This document shows, one piece after another, positions 9,979-22,100 of a stretch of 64,000 nt of DNA (position 1 is the first letter of the stretch; the number at the start of each line of letters is the position of its first letter). The notes under the pieces are model-generated. The model worked only from the letters and a program-made list of their open reading frames with translations, made no database searches and was not told where the DNA came from. The stretch is from Anabas testudineus (lineage: Eukaryota > Chordata > Actinopteri > Anabantiformes > Anabantidae). A program made the position numbers and the translations under genes. Location: positions 13,017,063 through 13,081,062 of the forward strand of contig NC_046618.1 of assembly GCF_900324465.2 (NCBI RefSeq), in the 5' to 3' direction.

Positions 9979-11315
9979 ATGGATTTTCGTGCTGGTAAGC
10001 ATCTTGAAATGCGGCTCAGAGTCCCGCTGTGTCTATTTTTGAACCAGGCAGCCCCACAACTTTTAAAGGCAAAATTGCACAACACTGAAACCCTGTAGTG
10101 GTGACTGCAAGATCAAGTTTCTCTCTGTCTCTTTTGCTCTATCTGTGCCTGTGCATGTGTTGACACCTAATTTATCTCCATGCTGTGATCTTTCATGTCA
10201 CTGTAGTCCTCATCTTCCTGTGCCTGCTCATTGCTCAAGCAGCCTGCGGAGTTTCACGACACGACATAAAGAAAGATGTCTGGAACAGAACCATTCAGGA
10301 GATGCAGGATAAAATCCTACCGTCCATCCTGCAAGACTTTGTAAGTTTATAATAGTGCTTATTTAACGTTTTGGGTTAAAACAGAGAAGTTCAACTTGAT
10401 ATTTATGTGCAGAGATGGAAAGTGGGAAATAGTTTCTTGTGTTAAGTGGCAGAATATCAATTGAAAACAACTTGGTGCTTACAGTAATTCTGTTTAGGTA
10501 CAACACAGGGAATTGTGGACTTTAATCAAGTTAGTCGGATGGATTTTCGTAACATTATAAGTGTGGCTTAGATGTAAAGCAGTAGCCTCTGACAAAACAT
10601 CCTTCAGGCTTTAGAGTATAATTCTCCCGAGGCCCCTGTAACAAAATGTTATATTCAGGTATTTTAGACTTAATTGTATTTAAGACTTAATTTTTCTTAA
10701 TTTAGTGCTTGATGTCGAGCTGCAGCAAAATTAGACTTGGCACATGACTTGACTGTTGGACAGATTAATCCAACAACTGATTATGATCAGATTTGTAGAT
10801 TTACGCACTGAATCTGCAAGTTAAATATAGCTGTCTGATAACCGCAAATGTACGATTTCCCTCTTTAATGCAACTAAAATAAGCCCATTGTAAGTATTGT
10901 ACTTGGAAAAATGTTCTACACCACTGCTTTTTACTCACAGAGGTGGACATCTACTAATCACACCCGTCTCCTGCAGGCCGAACCCGGGCAGCTTCCCAGC
11001 ATGTCCTGCCTCTATCTGAACACCACGGAGCTGGGCGAGCGGCAGGAGCAGAACCTCACTGTTTACCACCTGTCCTCCTTCCGCTGCTACATCGAGAAGT
11101 TATCCCAGCTGAACCAGCTATCCGGGCTGTTCTTGAATCTGACGCAAAAACTGCAGAACATCAGCCAGCACATAATGGAAATGGAGCAGCTGGTCAGCCA
11201 CCATCCAGCCCGCGAGGACTGCAGCCTGCCCACTCTCGAGGACGTGGTACTTTGCGTGTATGTCAAATGTCTGCTGCAGCATCTGGACCAGCGTCTCCGT
11301 AATGCGATGCTTTGA
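9979..11315 (+). CDS. Secreted helical cytokine at the IL31 locus, candidate IL-31-like (162 aa)
   Basis: Three exons: 9979-9994, 10207-10340 and 10977-11315, phases 1 and 0, all with GT/AG junctions. The first coding exon is 16 nt, as in the cytokine gene upstream, and both proteins start M-x-F-R. The product has 162 residues (human IL-31 has 164). Residues 1-20 form a classic signal peptide (AVLIFLCLLIAQAACG). The mature part has five N-glycosylation sequons (N32, N65, N76, N104, N111) and cysteines at 61, 87, 132, 143 and 148. Helix A (IQEMQDKILPSILQDF), the early cysteine loop (LPSMSC), the helix SSFRCYIEKLSQLN and the last helix with its CSLP...C...C pattern follow the order seen in IL-31 (LPCLSP; SPAIRAYLKTIRQLD; HEC...C). 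IL-31 signals through IL31RA and OSMR. Its place between LRRC43 and MLXIP is that of mammalian IL31. Sequence identity is low, so orthology is inferred mainly from address, length and layout. Confidence 0.68.
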
Positions 11316-11333
11316 TTTCACTAGGAGTGCTCT

Positions 11334-11350
11334 ATTTATTTATTTATTTA
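11334..11350 (+). promoter_or_regulatory. AU-rich element in 3' UTR of the IL-31-like gene
   Basis: Overlapping ATTTA pentamers start 19 bases after the stop codon. A further AT-rich stretch and a poly(A) signal AATAAA at 11530-11535 follow. Confidence 0.65.
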
Positions 11351-11539
11351 ATTAAACGTTAAATTATTATAAGCATTGTGTTTGATTTGTGTTTTGCAGC
11401 TCTTAAAGAGTGAAAACAACAAAATTAAATATAACAAAAGAAATGTGAAATGAATTGTTTAATTGCAGTAGAGTTTATGTGGGTGTCTCAACCAATTAAT
11501 ATTTATTAAAAAAAGTGATATTTATTGAAAATAAAGCAT

Positions 11540-12764
11540 AAGAAATTATTTACTCTGTTCCTTGTATAGTGTTATTTTAAAACATGTTGCATGTAGATGT
11601 TTGGGGAGTTTGAAAGACAACAAAAACACTGAGATGCAGCATAAGAAAATAACTTTACTTCTTAAAACAAATAAAATACAACAGTAAATGTGTGGAGAAC
11701 CAAAGTGGGCAGATCCAATTTGCAATGATATACTCATAAATATATCATCCAGTACAAAACACCAAACAGAAGCTGAAAAATCAACCTGGTATGATAAAAC
11801 GAAAACTTAAAAATCACCACACAAATGCAAAAATGCTGTGAAACACAATAAGAACGACGATCAAAAAGTCTAATTTCCAAACGTGACATCCGCAGCTGCA
11901 TTCAGAGGTGCACTTTCAGTTTCTATTAGCAGGAAACTTATTTTGGTAAGTGTCACCTCTAAATATTTCATTTGCAACCCTTCATGTTCTGCAATATTGT
12001 ACGCTGTACAAGAGTTCTTTTTTATGGGGAAGGCTGCTTTTGATGCTCAATCTTGATGTCAATTGAGCAGCCTGTTCATTGACAAGCAATAACAAAACCA
12101 AAAAAAATTAAATTTAAAAGTTAAATTTAATTAAAGACACATGCAATCCATAACAAAAAGGCTGCGTACAATAATAATAATCAAATTAAATGAAAATTCA
12201 AAGTAAACTCAGTCGATTCTGCTAAAAAAAAACAAACAAACAAAGTAAAAACATCACAAAAGTCTCATCTGCCTGAGGAGTGCGGATCCACACATCTACA
12301 AACATCAGGCTGTGGTGATAACAGACAAGGGCACTTTGACCGTAAGGCTTCTGTATGTCACATAAGCAGACTGAATCTGCGGTGTATTAGTCTCAAATCG
12401 CTCAGATGATGTCAGTAACATGAAGAACTAACTGAATGAATGACTGAACTATTCTTTCATATGGCTTTCCGTCTTTTGTGTGTGTGTGGACTGTCTTGAT
12501 GTGGTTTAATCCCGTGTCTGCCATTAACACACGTTATAAATTAGTGTAATTATGAGCAGAAAATAAAACCATGTGATACAATCTGTACCTGTACAGAAAA
12601 AATATATTTTCTGCTGAGAAGGATCCTGAATTGATTTGTTCATAGCTGATTAGAAAAGAATTGCGCTCATCAGTACAGCCCTGAGTGACAAACCAAGGAC
12701 AGAAAATAGCTACAGCTAACGTGCTTTCAGCTAGGATTTTGTAACACTGTACAAGTCTATATAG

Positions 12765-12795
<31 letters not shown>

Positions 12796-13660
12796 ACATC
12801 TGTACTGCTATTATAGTTAAGCACCCTATGAGGGCTATAAGTAAGATTGCTGCATAATGCTGTGATTTGAACAGTAGAAACCCATGTATGTAACATACTA
12901 TACGTAAAGTGACTGCTTTCTTGTGTAATTTGTAGTTTATCCCACTAGAAGGAAGAAGGTTCAGTGTGGACGGGAATCCACCAGGAAACTTTTGATACCT
13001 GGCTAAACAACATTTACCTGAGTAAATGAGGGATGAAAAACGTGATAAAGCTCTTGAAGTCTTGTTTCAGAGCCTCAAATAAACAAACAAACAAAAAAAG
13101 AACTACACTGACAGCTAGACCAACATTGTCCAACAAGTCCAACATTGATCTGATTTTGTTAAAAAAAAAAAAACAGTCTCCTTTTTTTCCTCCATAATCG
13201 GAGATTGAACACAAAATTATTTCCCTTTTAAACATAATGTTGTGATGGAACATTATGAAAGTCTTTAAATATGTTGTTCAAAAAGCAAATGACAAGTACC
13301 AGCTTCCAATCGAGTACTTGGAAGCTCTTTGCTAAAAGCAAGTAAAGGTAGTAGCAGTTATTGTCATTCAAATATTATACGATAAGCCATTTCCGCACTA
13401 TTCTTATAAATGCATTGTCAGAGGTAAGGCTCCCTGCGTGCATCACTCCCAAGAATCAAATGTACAACAGAACAAACTGTGACCATCGTGCATGCAGAGT
13501 AAAAGTAAGCGAGACCTAGCTTCATCTGTCATTCATTTTTCAGAGATGTTGAGGATCTGTGGAAGATGTGGAGGCTGCAACATACACTGGTGATATATCA
13601 TTTTGATCACTGATGTTGAATGGTGGCTTTTAGGTCACCTCACCTTCTCTGAGGACAACG
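11540..13660. other. Convergent 3' region between the IL-31-like gene and MLXIP
   Basis: No coding signal. Much of it is probably the long MLXIP 3' UTR, read on the minus strand. It contains a (TA)n run at about 12770-12796, several A-rich runs and a poly-A run at about 13160-13172. Confidence 0.5.
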
Positions 13661-16121
13661 CTACCCGTCTGTGCGTCTGACGGCCTGGGTGGCTTCTTCA
13701 GGCAGCAGCGACGGATCACTAAGAATGGACGTGGTTGTGCTCAGCTGGCGAAGGGTGCTCAGCACCACTGAAAAACAAGAAACCACAGTTGAATAGTTAC
13801 TACGTGACTGTAATAATGCAGTTCTGCTATGAATCTTTTTTTCTTGATTCACAGTTTTACAAGTTCATTTGCAATTTTGAAGTTCACTACAGCTGAACTC
13901 TTTGTAGTGATCAGGTAGTGAATGTGAAACTGGCAGTTTTAAGGGAATATGTCAAACAGACTGAGAATCAAAACCTTTAAAAACCACTTCAAAAGTTTTT
14001 AAGATTAAGCCATACTTTAGTTCTTACTCTGCCATGCATTTATTGTATGTATAGATTTTTTCAGTCTATTCTGGCAGCAACAGCATGGAAAGAAACATCA
14101 ATGTCATAGTGTCACTTAATAAAGTCTATACTTTCTGGTGAACACGTTATCAAACACACATCTAGTAGTTTACTAGAGAGAGAGCAGGTGGAAAGTCACT
14201 AAAAGCTTCTTCTAAAGACCTGCTTCTTATTCGGGGCACAGTTAGAAGATGACGACCAGATTACCTGAGGGATCTGGCTGAAGTCTAGTCAGTAACCAGG
14301 TCATTTAGTGCTTTGGCAGCGGGATCTCAGTGTTAATGCTCTGTCGTACTGGGAGCTAATGAAGAGATTTAAGAACTGGAGTAATATGTTAATTTCTTTT
14401 CATGTCAGGACTCTGACTGCTGCTGCTGCATTCTGATTGAGATTTACATTTAGTCATATACATACTGTATTAGAAGTGAGGAACAGGGCAAGCAAACAAA
14501 AGCTAAGTCAAGGAGAAAAAACATCAAAGCAAACTGCTATCAGAAAGGTGTTTCTGTTTCAAGAATTTTTTTTAGTGCTAAGGAAGATGTGGATGAGTTG
14601 TGTTTTCTTAATAAGCTGTTGTTTTTAATATTGAAAGTGAGGTGGCTGAGATGCAGTTTTACACATAGTGTCTTTTGTTAGTTCAGCAAAATGAGCATTA
14701 TCGTAATCTCGTCTGCTACAGATGAATGCACAGACCAGTTTATCAGAGTTTGCTTGAGAAATGAAAGCACTACCTCTTCATATATTCTTTATGTGATAGA
14801 AAGCTGTTCTAGTTATGACACCATGTTTTCCAAGGTTATGATTGGTATCAAGAATGACTCAGTATACCTGCTCAGTGCATTTAAAGAACAGTGAATCCTA
14901 ATGTGAATAAACGGTCACGTTTTTCCAGGACGTATAACTAGTTGTCGTATGTTAAGAAAAATAAAATCTTCTACCGTTTAGGTAAGGATTTAACCAGCAG
15001 AGAGCAGAGCTTGACCAATAGTGCTTTTTTTAGTGTGATCACTATTGATTTCAAAGTCACCATTCACTCTGATAATCGCTGTTCTGGTTACTTCTGAAAA
15101 TTCAGTTTAATTCGTTTCCGGTATTTTGAGAATAAAAAAACTCCTACTACCATTCCCATATTACTATGATATATTATTCTATTTAAGGAAAAACTGTGCA
15201 ACAATGTATTTGATCGTGTTTATCACGCTGTGAATTTCTCACACTGGCCGATGACCAACTCGCAGACAGAAGTGAAAATAAATAAATAAATGTCATTTCG
15301 AATGTCAACACTTTTTCCACTTGTTATGAAAGTATTCATGCTTATCAAAATTTTATGTTCAATATATTCCATGACTTAGGGCAAATGTGTCCTTTTCAAA
15401 GTTCTCCCATAAACAGTCACACTGTGGGACAGCCCCGCTACAAATGGATTAGGAACTTGGACCCTACGTGACTGATTGAGAGATATCAATCTTTTGACGT
15501 CACTTTACGTTATCATGTTCACAGGGTGAATTCTCCAGCAAGACAGAGCCAGGAACAAAAGCTAATTATTTTAACAAAGTGGGAGGAGAAAAAAAAAACT
15601 ACTGGAAACTTTGATGAATAGTTTCACATATTATTAAATGCACTGTTAAATTTCCTGTCATATCATCACAGAGCCAAAAATCTGAGATAGTGACAGATAG
15701 GATGTAGAAAATCCTTTCATATAGCGGTGACCTAGCATTTTAGAGTTGGAAGAAAGTCCCCTCTGCACTGAAAATTATCCACATTGATTCTTTTTCATAA
15801 ACGGACCCAATGTGTTTAAGCGCATTTCAATTATGGGGCTATAGGCGCCTTTTTTCTAGTAAGCCGATTTCTTAAATGTTGTGCAAATTAGAAACTTTGT
15901 TTTCAAGAGAAACCTAATTTAGTCTTTGTACATTTCTCCAGAAGAACTGTTTTCTGAGTCATGTGTACGGATAATCAGGTTTCTAACTGTTTTTTTACTC
16001 ATGTTCATGACAAAAGACTGTAGACAGACAAAGTAACATCAGAGCAGGGTGAAAGAGAGATCGTTATAAACATGACGTGGCTTTTTATGTAACATAACTT
16101 TATCAAACGTCCATCTGAAAA

Positions 16122-16153
<32 letters not shown>

Positions 16154-19100
16154 TAAACAGTAACCAGACTGCAGTGCATGTAAAAGCATTCTTCAATGAG
16201 CTGCGTTGGTGCATATAAGAACAATCACTGAGTGGCACTATTTTGTGCTGACATGTCTGTGTTAGTGTTTGTGCTGGTCCAAGAGAAACTGTACTCACTT
16301 GGTCTGAGCGCTGGCAGGGAGCAGTGACGATCAAGCCACTGCAGTGTTGTCTGACACAGCTCTGCTCTGCTTGTAGTTGACACCATCTCATTAAATGACT
16401 CAAACAGAGGCTTGATAATGATGCTGAACTAGAATGATGTTTGTAAAGGATTAATAAAACTTCCTTGATCATGGAACTTATCAACAAGAATAGTTATTGT
16501 TGACCCTGAATAAACTGTATACAAGTGTCTGAATGTACTACTATCTATGAAGTCCGTAAGCACCTTCGACAAACAAGAAACAGGATGAAATGATGCACAT
16601 ATCAGTCTGATCTGAATATGGCACCTCTCAGACACAAAAGCTCTCCACATCAAAGCAAAATGTTTACACCACACTAATATGCAGCAGCATGAGCATTCTT
16701 TCAGTGAAGGATACAATCCAGAACTTCCAGTTCTGCAGAGTTCGGTTCTTTACGTATTCATTAAACTTCTCCTGCATGTGGTCGAAGCGATGTCGCCTGA
16801 TAGGCACCCCTGTTGCAGGCAGCTGTTCCTGACACAGGCTGTTTTTAAGCAGTGAGGAGAGACAGAAACAGCAAAGAGATCACATGTTCAGTCTCTGTTG
16901 TATGTGAACCTTTTAGAATTTCCTGGTTTTCTGCATTAATTTGTCATAAAATGTGATCTGATCTTCATCTAAGTCAAGACTATTAGGAAATATAATGTGC
17001 CTAAAATGATAACACAAAAAAATCTGATGTTTTATGTCTTTATTGAGAACAACTATAAATACCTTTATAGGTTAGGTGGTTGAAAAAGTATGTGAACCCT
17101 AGACTAGAGCTACATTTTTATGGTTGTTCTCAATAAAGACATAAAAACATCAGATTTTTTTGTGTTATTACAATAGGTCAGCGGTGTACAATTCTGGTCC
17201 TCGAGAGCCACAGTCAGTCCGGGTTGTTTTGCAACCAGCCCTGCACTTCCAGGTTCTGATTGGTTGAACACACCTGATCCAGGTAATCAGCAGTGGGTAG
17301 AGCAGAGATAGTAGGAAAACTAGCAGGAAAGTGGCTCTCGAGGACCGGGATTGGACACCCCTGCTTTAGGTCTATATTCTTGACTTAGATGAAGATCAGA
17401 TCATGATTTATGACAAATTAATGCAGTGAACCAAGGTTCACATACTTGTTTTGCCACTGTTTGTATCATTAGATGATTAGAGATATAGCGTGTACAAGAT
17501 TTTAACATACTTAATGGAGGTGTTGAGCTCCTCTATCTCTTCTCGAAGTCTCTTGACCTCTTCCTGCAACTGCTGCCTCTCCTGCTGGAGCTTTCCAATG
17601 TGCTCCACGGTCTTCTGCAGCGTGACTGCATTGCTGATCTAAATACACAAAATAAATAAATATGGCAGAAAGTGAGAAAGCAATCTAAATATTTAGCACC
17701 ATTATGGGAAGCAAACACTGACTCACCAGAGGATTTACTAAATGTATGATACTTGTGAACATGTTGTGAAGAAACACACTTACATTTGATTGTGACTTTA
17801 AAGTTGGAACCAGGTTGCAGAGTGTTTTAAAGCCAATGTTTATGTTTGATCGTCTCTTTTGCTCTGCAGATATGTGTGTTGTCCTCCGGCACTGTCATAC
17901 AACAGGAGTGGAAACATTACACAAACACTTTCTTACTGTAGGAGTGTATCATTTATCAGGAAATACTTCTGATGTTACAAACAAGGTTACACATTAGATT
18001 AGAGGCTAAATGATTCCTTTAGAAACTAAGAATGACTGATTGAACTTATTCACCAGATGTATTATTATTATTAATAGTAGTATTTGACAGTTTTGACAGA
18101 TATTAAGCAATAAAAATGCTTTATTTGATTTGATTTATTTTTAGGGATTTAAAACGTACATGGAAAATAGTTCAAAGTATATTGAAAGTGCTATTTAATA
18201 GTAGTGTAGCACAGGCCTGTGACTGCTCTACATGTGCACTAGCAAGTCACTCAAGTTAAGAAACAAACTCACAAACCTGATTTCGTTCATTCTTTACCAG
18301 AGCTGTGCTGCTGTTGCTGATAAGCGACTGGGGACTAGGAACTTGATCTAACACACACGGTGACCCTTGACCTGATCCTGGCTGACTGTGAACTGAGCAG
18401 AAAAACAAAAACATCTTTAAGACACTGTGGGTTTCAAGTTTAAATGCACACTCTCAGCAAAGTGAAGACTCACCAGCACTAGAGGAGGCTTTCTGATTTT
18501 TGCGGCTGGAAGAATAAGACTTTTCTTTGGGGATAATCGGCTGGGGAGACTTCTGCGTCTGCGACACAACGTGAAATCCAGTAGCCTGAGATACATGAGT
18601 GGAGAGCAGTGTTTGAGCATTAAATTTCATTTTACATTTTTAAATTACACACACACACAGCAAAAGGAGCCGTGTATGTTATTAAATGTTGCAGGTTAAA
18701 TTTCTGTTCTATTTTATAAACTCAGTAATTGCTAAAAACATACCGCTGCAAGATGAGATGGAGCAATGACTACTCCAGTGTTAGAGACCACATCTGCTTT
18801 TATAGATGTTGGAGTGACGATAACAGCATTGGCATGGCCTGAGAAAGGGGCTGAGAGGACGAACACAAACATCAACGCACCAGTGTTAGTTTTATGTGCA
18901 GTCATACATGAACATGAGTTCCAATAAGTTCACATAGTTTATACTGTTGTGAAAATAAACAACCATAATCTATATATAATAATATTTTGAGAGCATTAAC
19001 TCAACCAATGCATGCTGGGAAATCTACTAATATGTTAAGTGAACAAAAACAAACAAAAACATTCATTTAACTTAAAAGTTCTGTCAACAAAAACTCAAAC

Positions 19101-22100
19101 TTTTTAGTTGAATTACGTTAAAAATATAAATATTACAGTTATTCTAACAATTTCCATCACTTCGAACAGGTTTCAGAACATAACTTGCTACTTTTAATCT
19201 TGAAATGAAAGAGATAGGTTGTTGTATTAAAATAAAAACACAGGGAACCTTTGTGAAGTGCAAATTGGTGTCAATCACTGAAATAATCCGACATGAGAGC
19301 CATCTTGTGGTAAAGAAGATAAAGTGACACTACTTCACTGCACGCTGACTATGTTAAAATTCAGTTTCTCCAAGTGCAGTTTTAATGTCTTGATCCTGAG
19401 ATCAGCAACAGACCTGTGAGGATGAGGTGAGATGGGGGAAGGGTGTTAGCAGGAGCAATCCTTTGCACGGGACGGTTTTTGATGGTACTGGATGACTGCA
19501 AGGGACGAGGCAGGGCAAAAGTCTGAGTGACAGGCGACTGAGCCAAGGCTTGGAGCTGGGATGGAGGAGGTGGAGGTTGCGTGGATAAGGAGCTATAGTC
19601 CGAGCTGCAGGTGAAGGTGGTAGCTGCGTCGCTGGGTGTGACAGTAGAGGAGGCTGTGTGTGTAATCACAGATGGAACTACAGTCTCATCCAGAGCTGAA
19701 GTGTTGTCCAAGGGTGAGGGAACTAAGGGTGATGCTGAGGCCATATCTTGGCCTGGAAGGCACTGTCCCAGAGCATCATGGGATAACGGTTGAGAGACTA
19801 CTGTTGAGGAAACTACTGCTTGATCACTGGGTGCCACCTGCCCAGGAAACAGAGTCATGTAGTTCTGTACATAGGCAGCATTACCACCACTCGCACCACC
19901 TGTTCTACTGGCTTCGCTTGTCATAGGAGAGGAGATGGACAGGGGGACAGGGGAGATGTGGCTGGGTGTGAGCTGCATGGAGGACATTAACTGGGCCTGG
20001 CAAGGGATAAAGAAAAATAGTCATTTCTTACATTGGTCTCTTTGTCGGTATCGTCACCAGTTCAGCCATTCAAATGACAAACAAAAAAATAGAAATGCCA
20101 AAATATTTTCCAGGACATTTTATTGTCATCTGTAGCATGCTAACAAAATACATTTGTATAGCTCTCAGATAAACAGTTTACTCTTAATTTTTGTACCTAA
20201 AAGATTGTGAACCCAACTGAATCATTAACTCTGGCTATATAGATTAATTAAACACAAAATATTTAGCTCATTTAGAGTATTTAAGTCTCAAAGGAATATA
20301 AATTTAATGTCAAGCAGTTTGAGTAGCAAGTCAAACATGAAAAGTGCTCTGTGCTAGTGTAAACAAAGTTTAGTAATATTATTATGTTACACAGATTTCT
20401 TTGTAACCACACTAAGACAGAAAGATTGTAGAAATGTGGAAGAAATCCTCCGACATTGATCACTACATCAACTAGTCTAAAATCTAGAACAAAAACACAC
20501 ACCTAGCACAAACACTGATCATGGTGGTGTGTATTAGAGCCTTAGGTTGGTGTTTTTACCTGTGACTGAGAGTTGCTGCTGGGTAGTGGGGTAACAGATG
20601 AGGCAGTGGGGGAAACAGAAGGGAAGACGGGCTGACGGAGGCTGTGAAATAAGTCTGGAACAAGAGTCTCTATGTTAGCCAGAGGTTAGTACAACCTTTC
20701 TAGTTTCTTGTGTTAGGCTAAGCAGCTGCTGTAGCAGAGTTACTCGGACATGTGTGCTTGATTCGTGACTCTAAAGTGTGCTCCATTAGTGTGTGTGCAG
20801 TACTACTGCGGCTATGGCTGGTGCCTTACTGCTACCTTGTAGTGGATCAAAGGAGTCCATGAAGTCTAAGTTGGGTTGTAACGGGATGAGTCCTGGTTGG
20901 ATCATGTCTGCATTTCCTGCATGAGCTGTAAAAAGTAAAAAGAGAGAGGTAGGAAGGTCAAGGGGACAACGTGCTAGTATTTTGACACATATTATTATTA
21001 TTATATTTATTACTTTTGTATTTTTGCACACCCTCTCATTCTTTTTGCACATTGCTGTTGTTCTTTTTGCACTGACCTGCTGTAGCAATTGAATTTCCCC
21101 AATGTGGGATCAATAAAGAATATCTTATCTTATCTTATCTTATCTTATACATTGCTGCCTAAGATGAGCCAGAGTGATGACATTTTTGCAGGTCAATTCA
21201 GAAGATAGCATCACCTTGGTTTTCTTAACACAAAGTCTACAAGATGTTTATGATGAACTATGAACCAAATTTTATTCAGCAAGGTAATATTTACAAATAA
21301 GCACCAACTTTATGGTTTATGTAGCTTGAATACAATCTCCAGAAGTAAAATGAACTACATCACAACAACATTACCACCACTAAACTAACTAGTAACTTTT
21401 CATACAATGTTTCCAGCAACCTCTGCAGTCTCATTTAGCCCCAAGACATAAAATCATGAGTGCAGCATCTACAGATGTATTTTATGTGGTACGGTAAAAT
21501 GGGAATGTCTTTTTTCAGACATCAAACCAAGAACACATCTAAAAAAGTGAATTGCAAAAATGCTAACTGACATCAAAACTCGATGCTACACAACTCTATA
21601 CAAATAGTACATCATTTATACATTTTTTTTAAGACGCAAACAAAATGGAGTTTAGCTAAAAATCTATGTGGATGTATTTGCAGAGATGCATCATGATTTT
21701 CTCACCAATTTCTCTTGGATTGGGCCAGGATATGGGCTGGTGTGAGGCCAACGTAGAGAACAATGTGTCTGAAAACTCAGACATCAGAACATCCATGTCA
21801 AACAGGGGGTCCATCTCCATAGGAGCAGGTGTTTCATTGTGTTTACGAGGCACGCGGCGTGCAGCAGTTTCTTCATCCTGATAAAAGGAGAGACGGAGCA
21901 TGTCTGGAGACACTTCCCCAAACAGCGAAAACTGCTCCTCTGGCCCCTTTGAGTATTCAAAATGCAACCACCAAGCGAGTTAATGACACACAAGCATGCA
22001 GTGTTGAGTACAGCCACATGAAAGGGCACCAAACTAACTCCACTTTATCTTCACACACATGCGTTAGCCTTAAAAGCAATTCACCTTATTTATACACATA

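Noticed and set aside
12534-12896. Minus-strand reading frame of 120 aa
   Set aside because: Contains a translated TA repeat and lies in the presumed MLXIP 3' UTR; no family resemblance.
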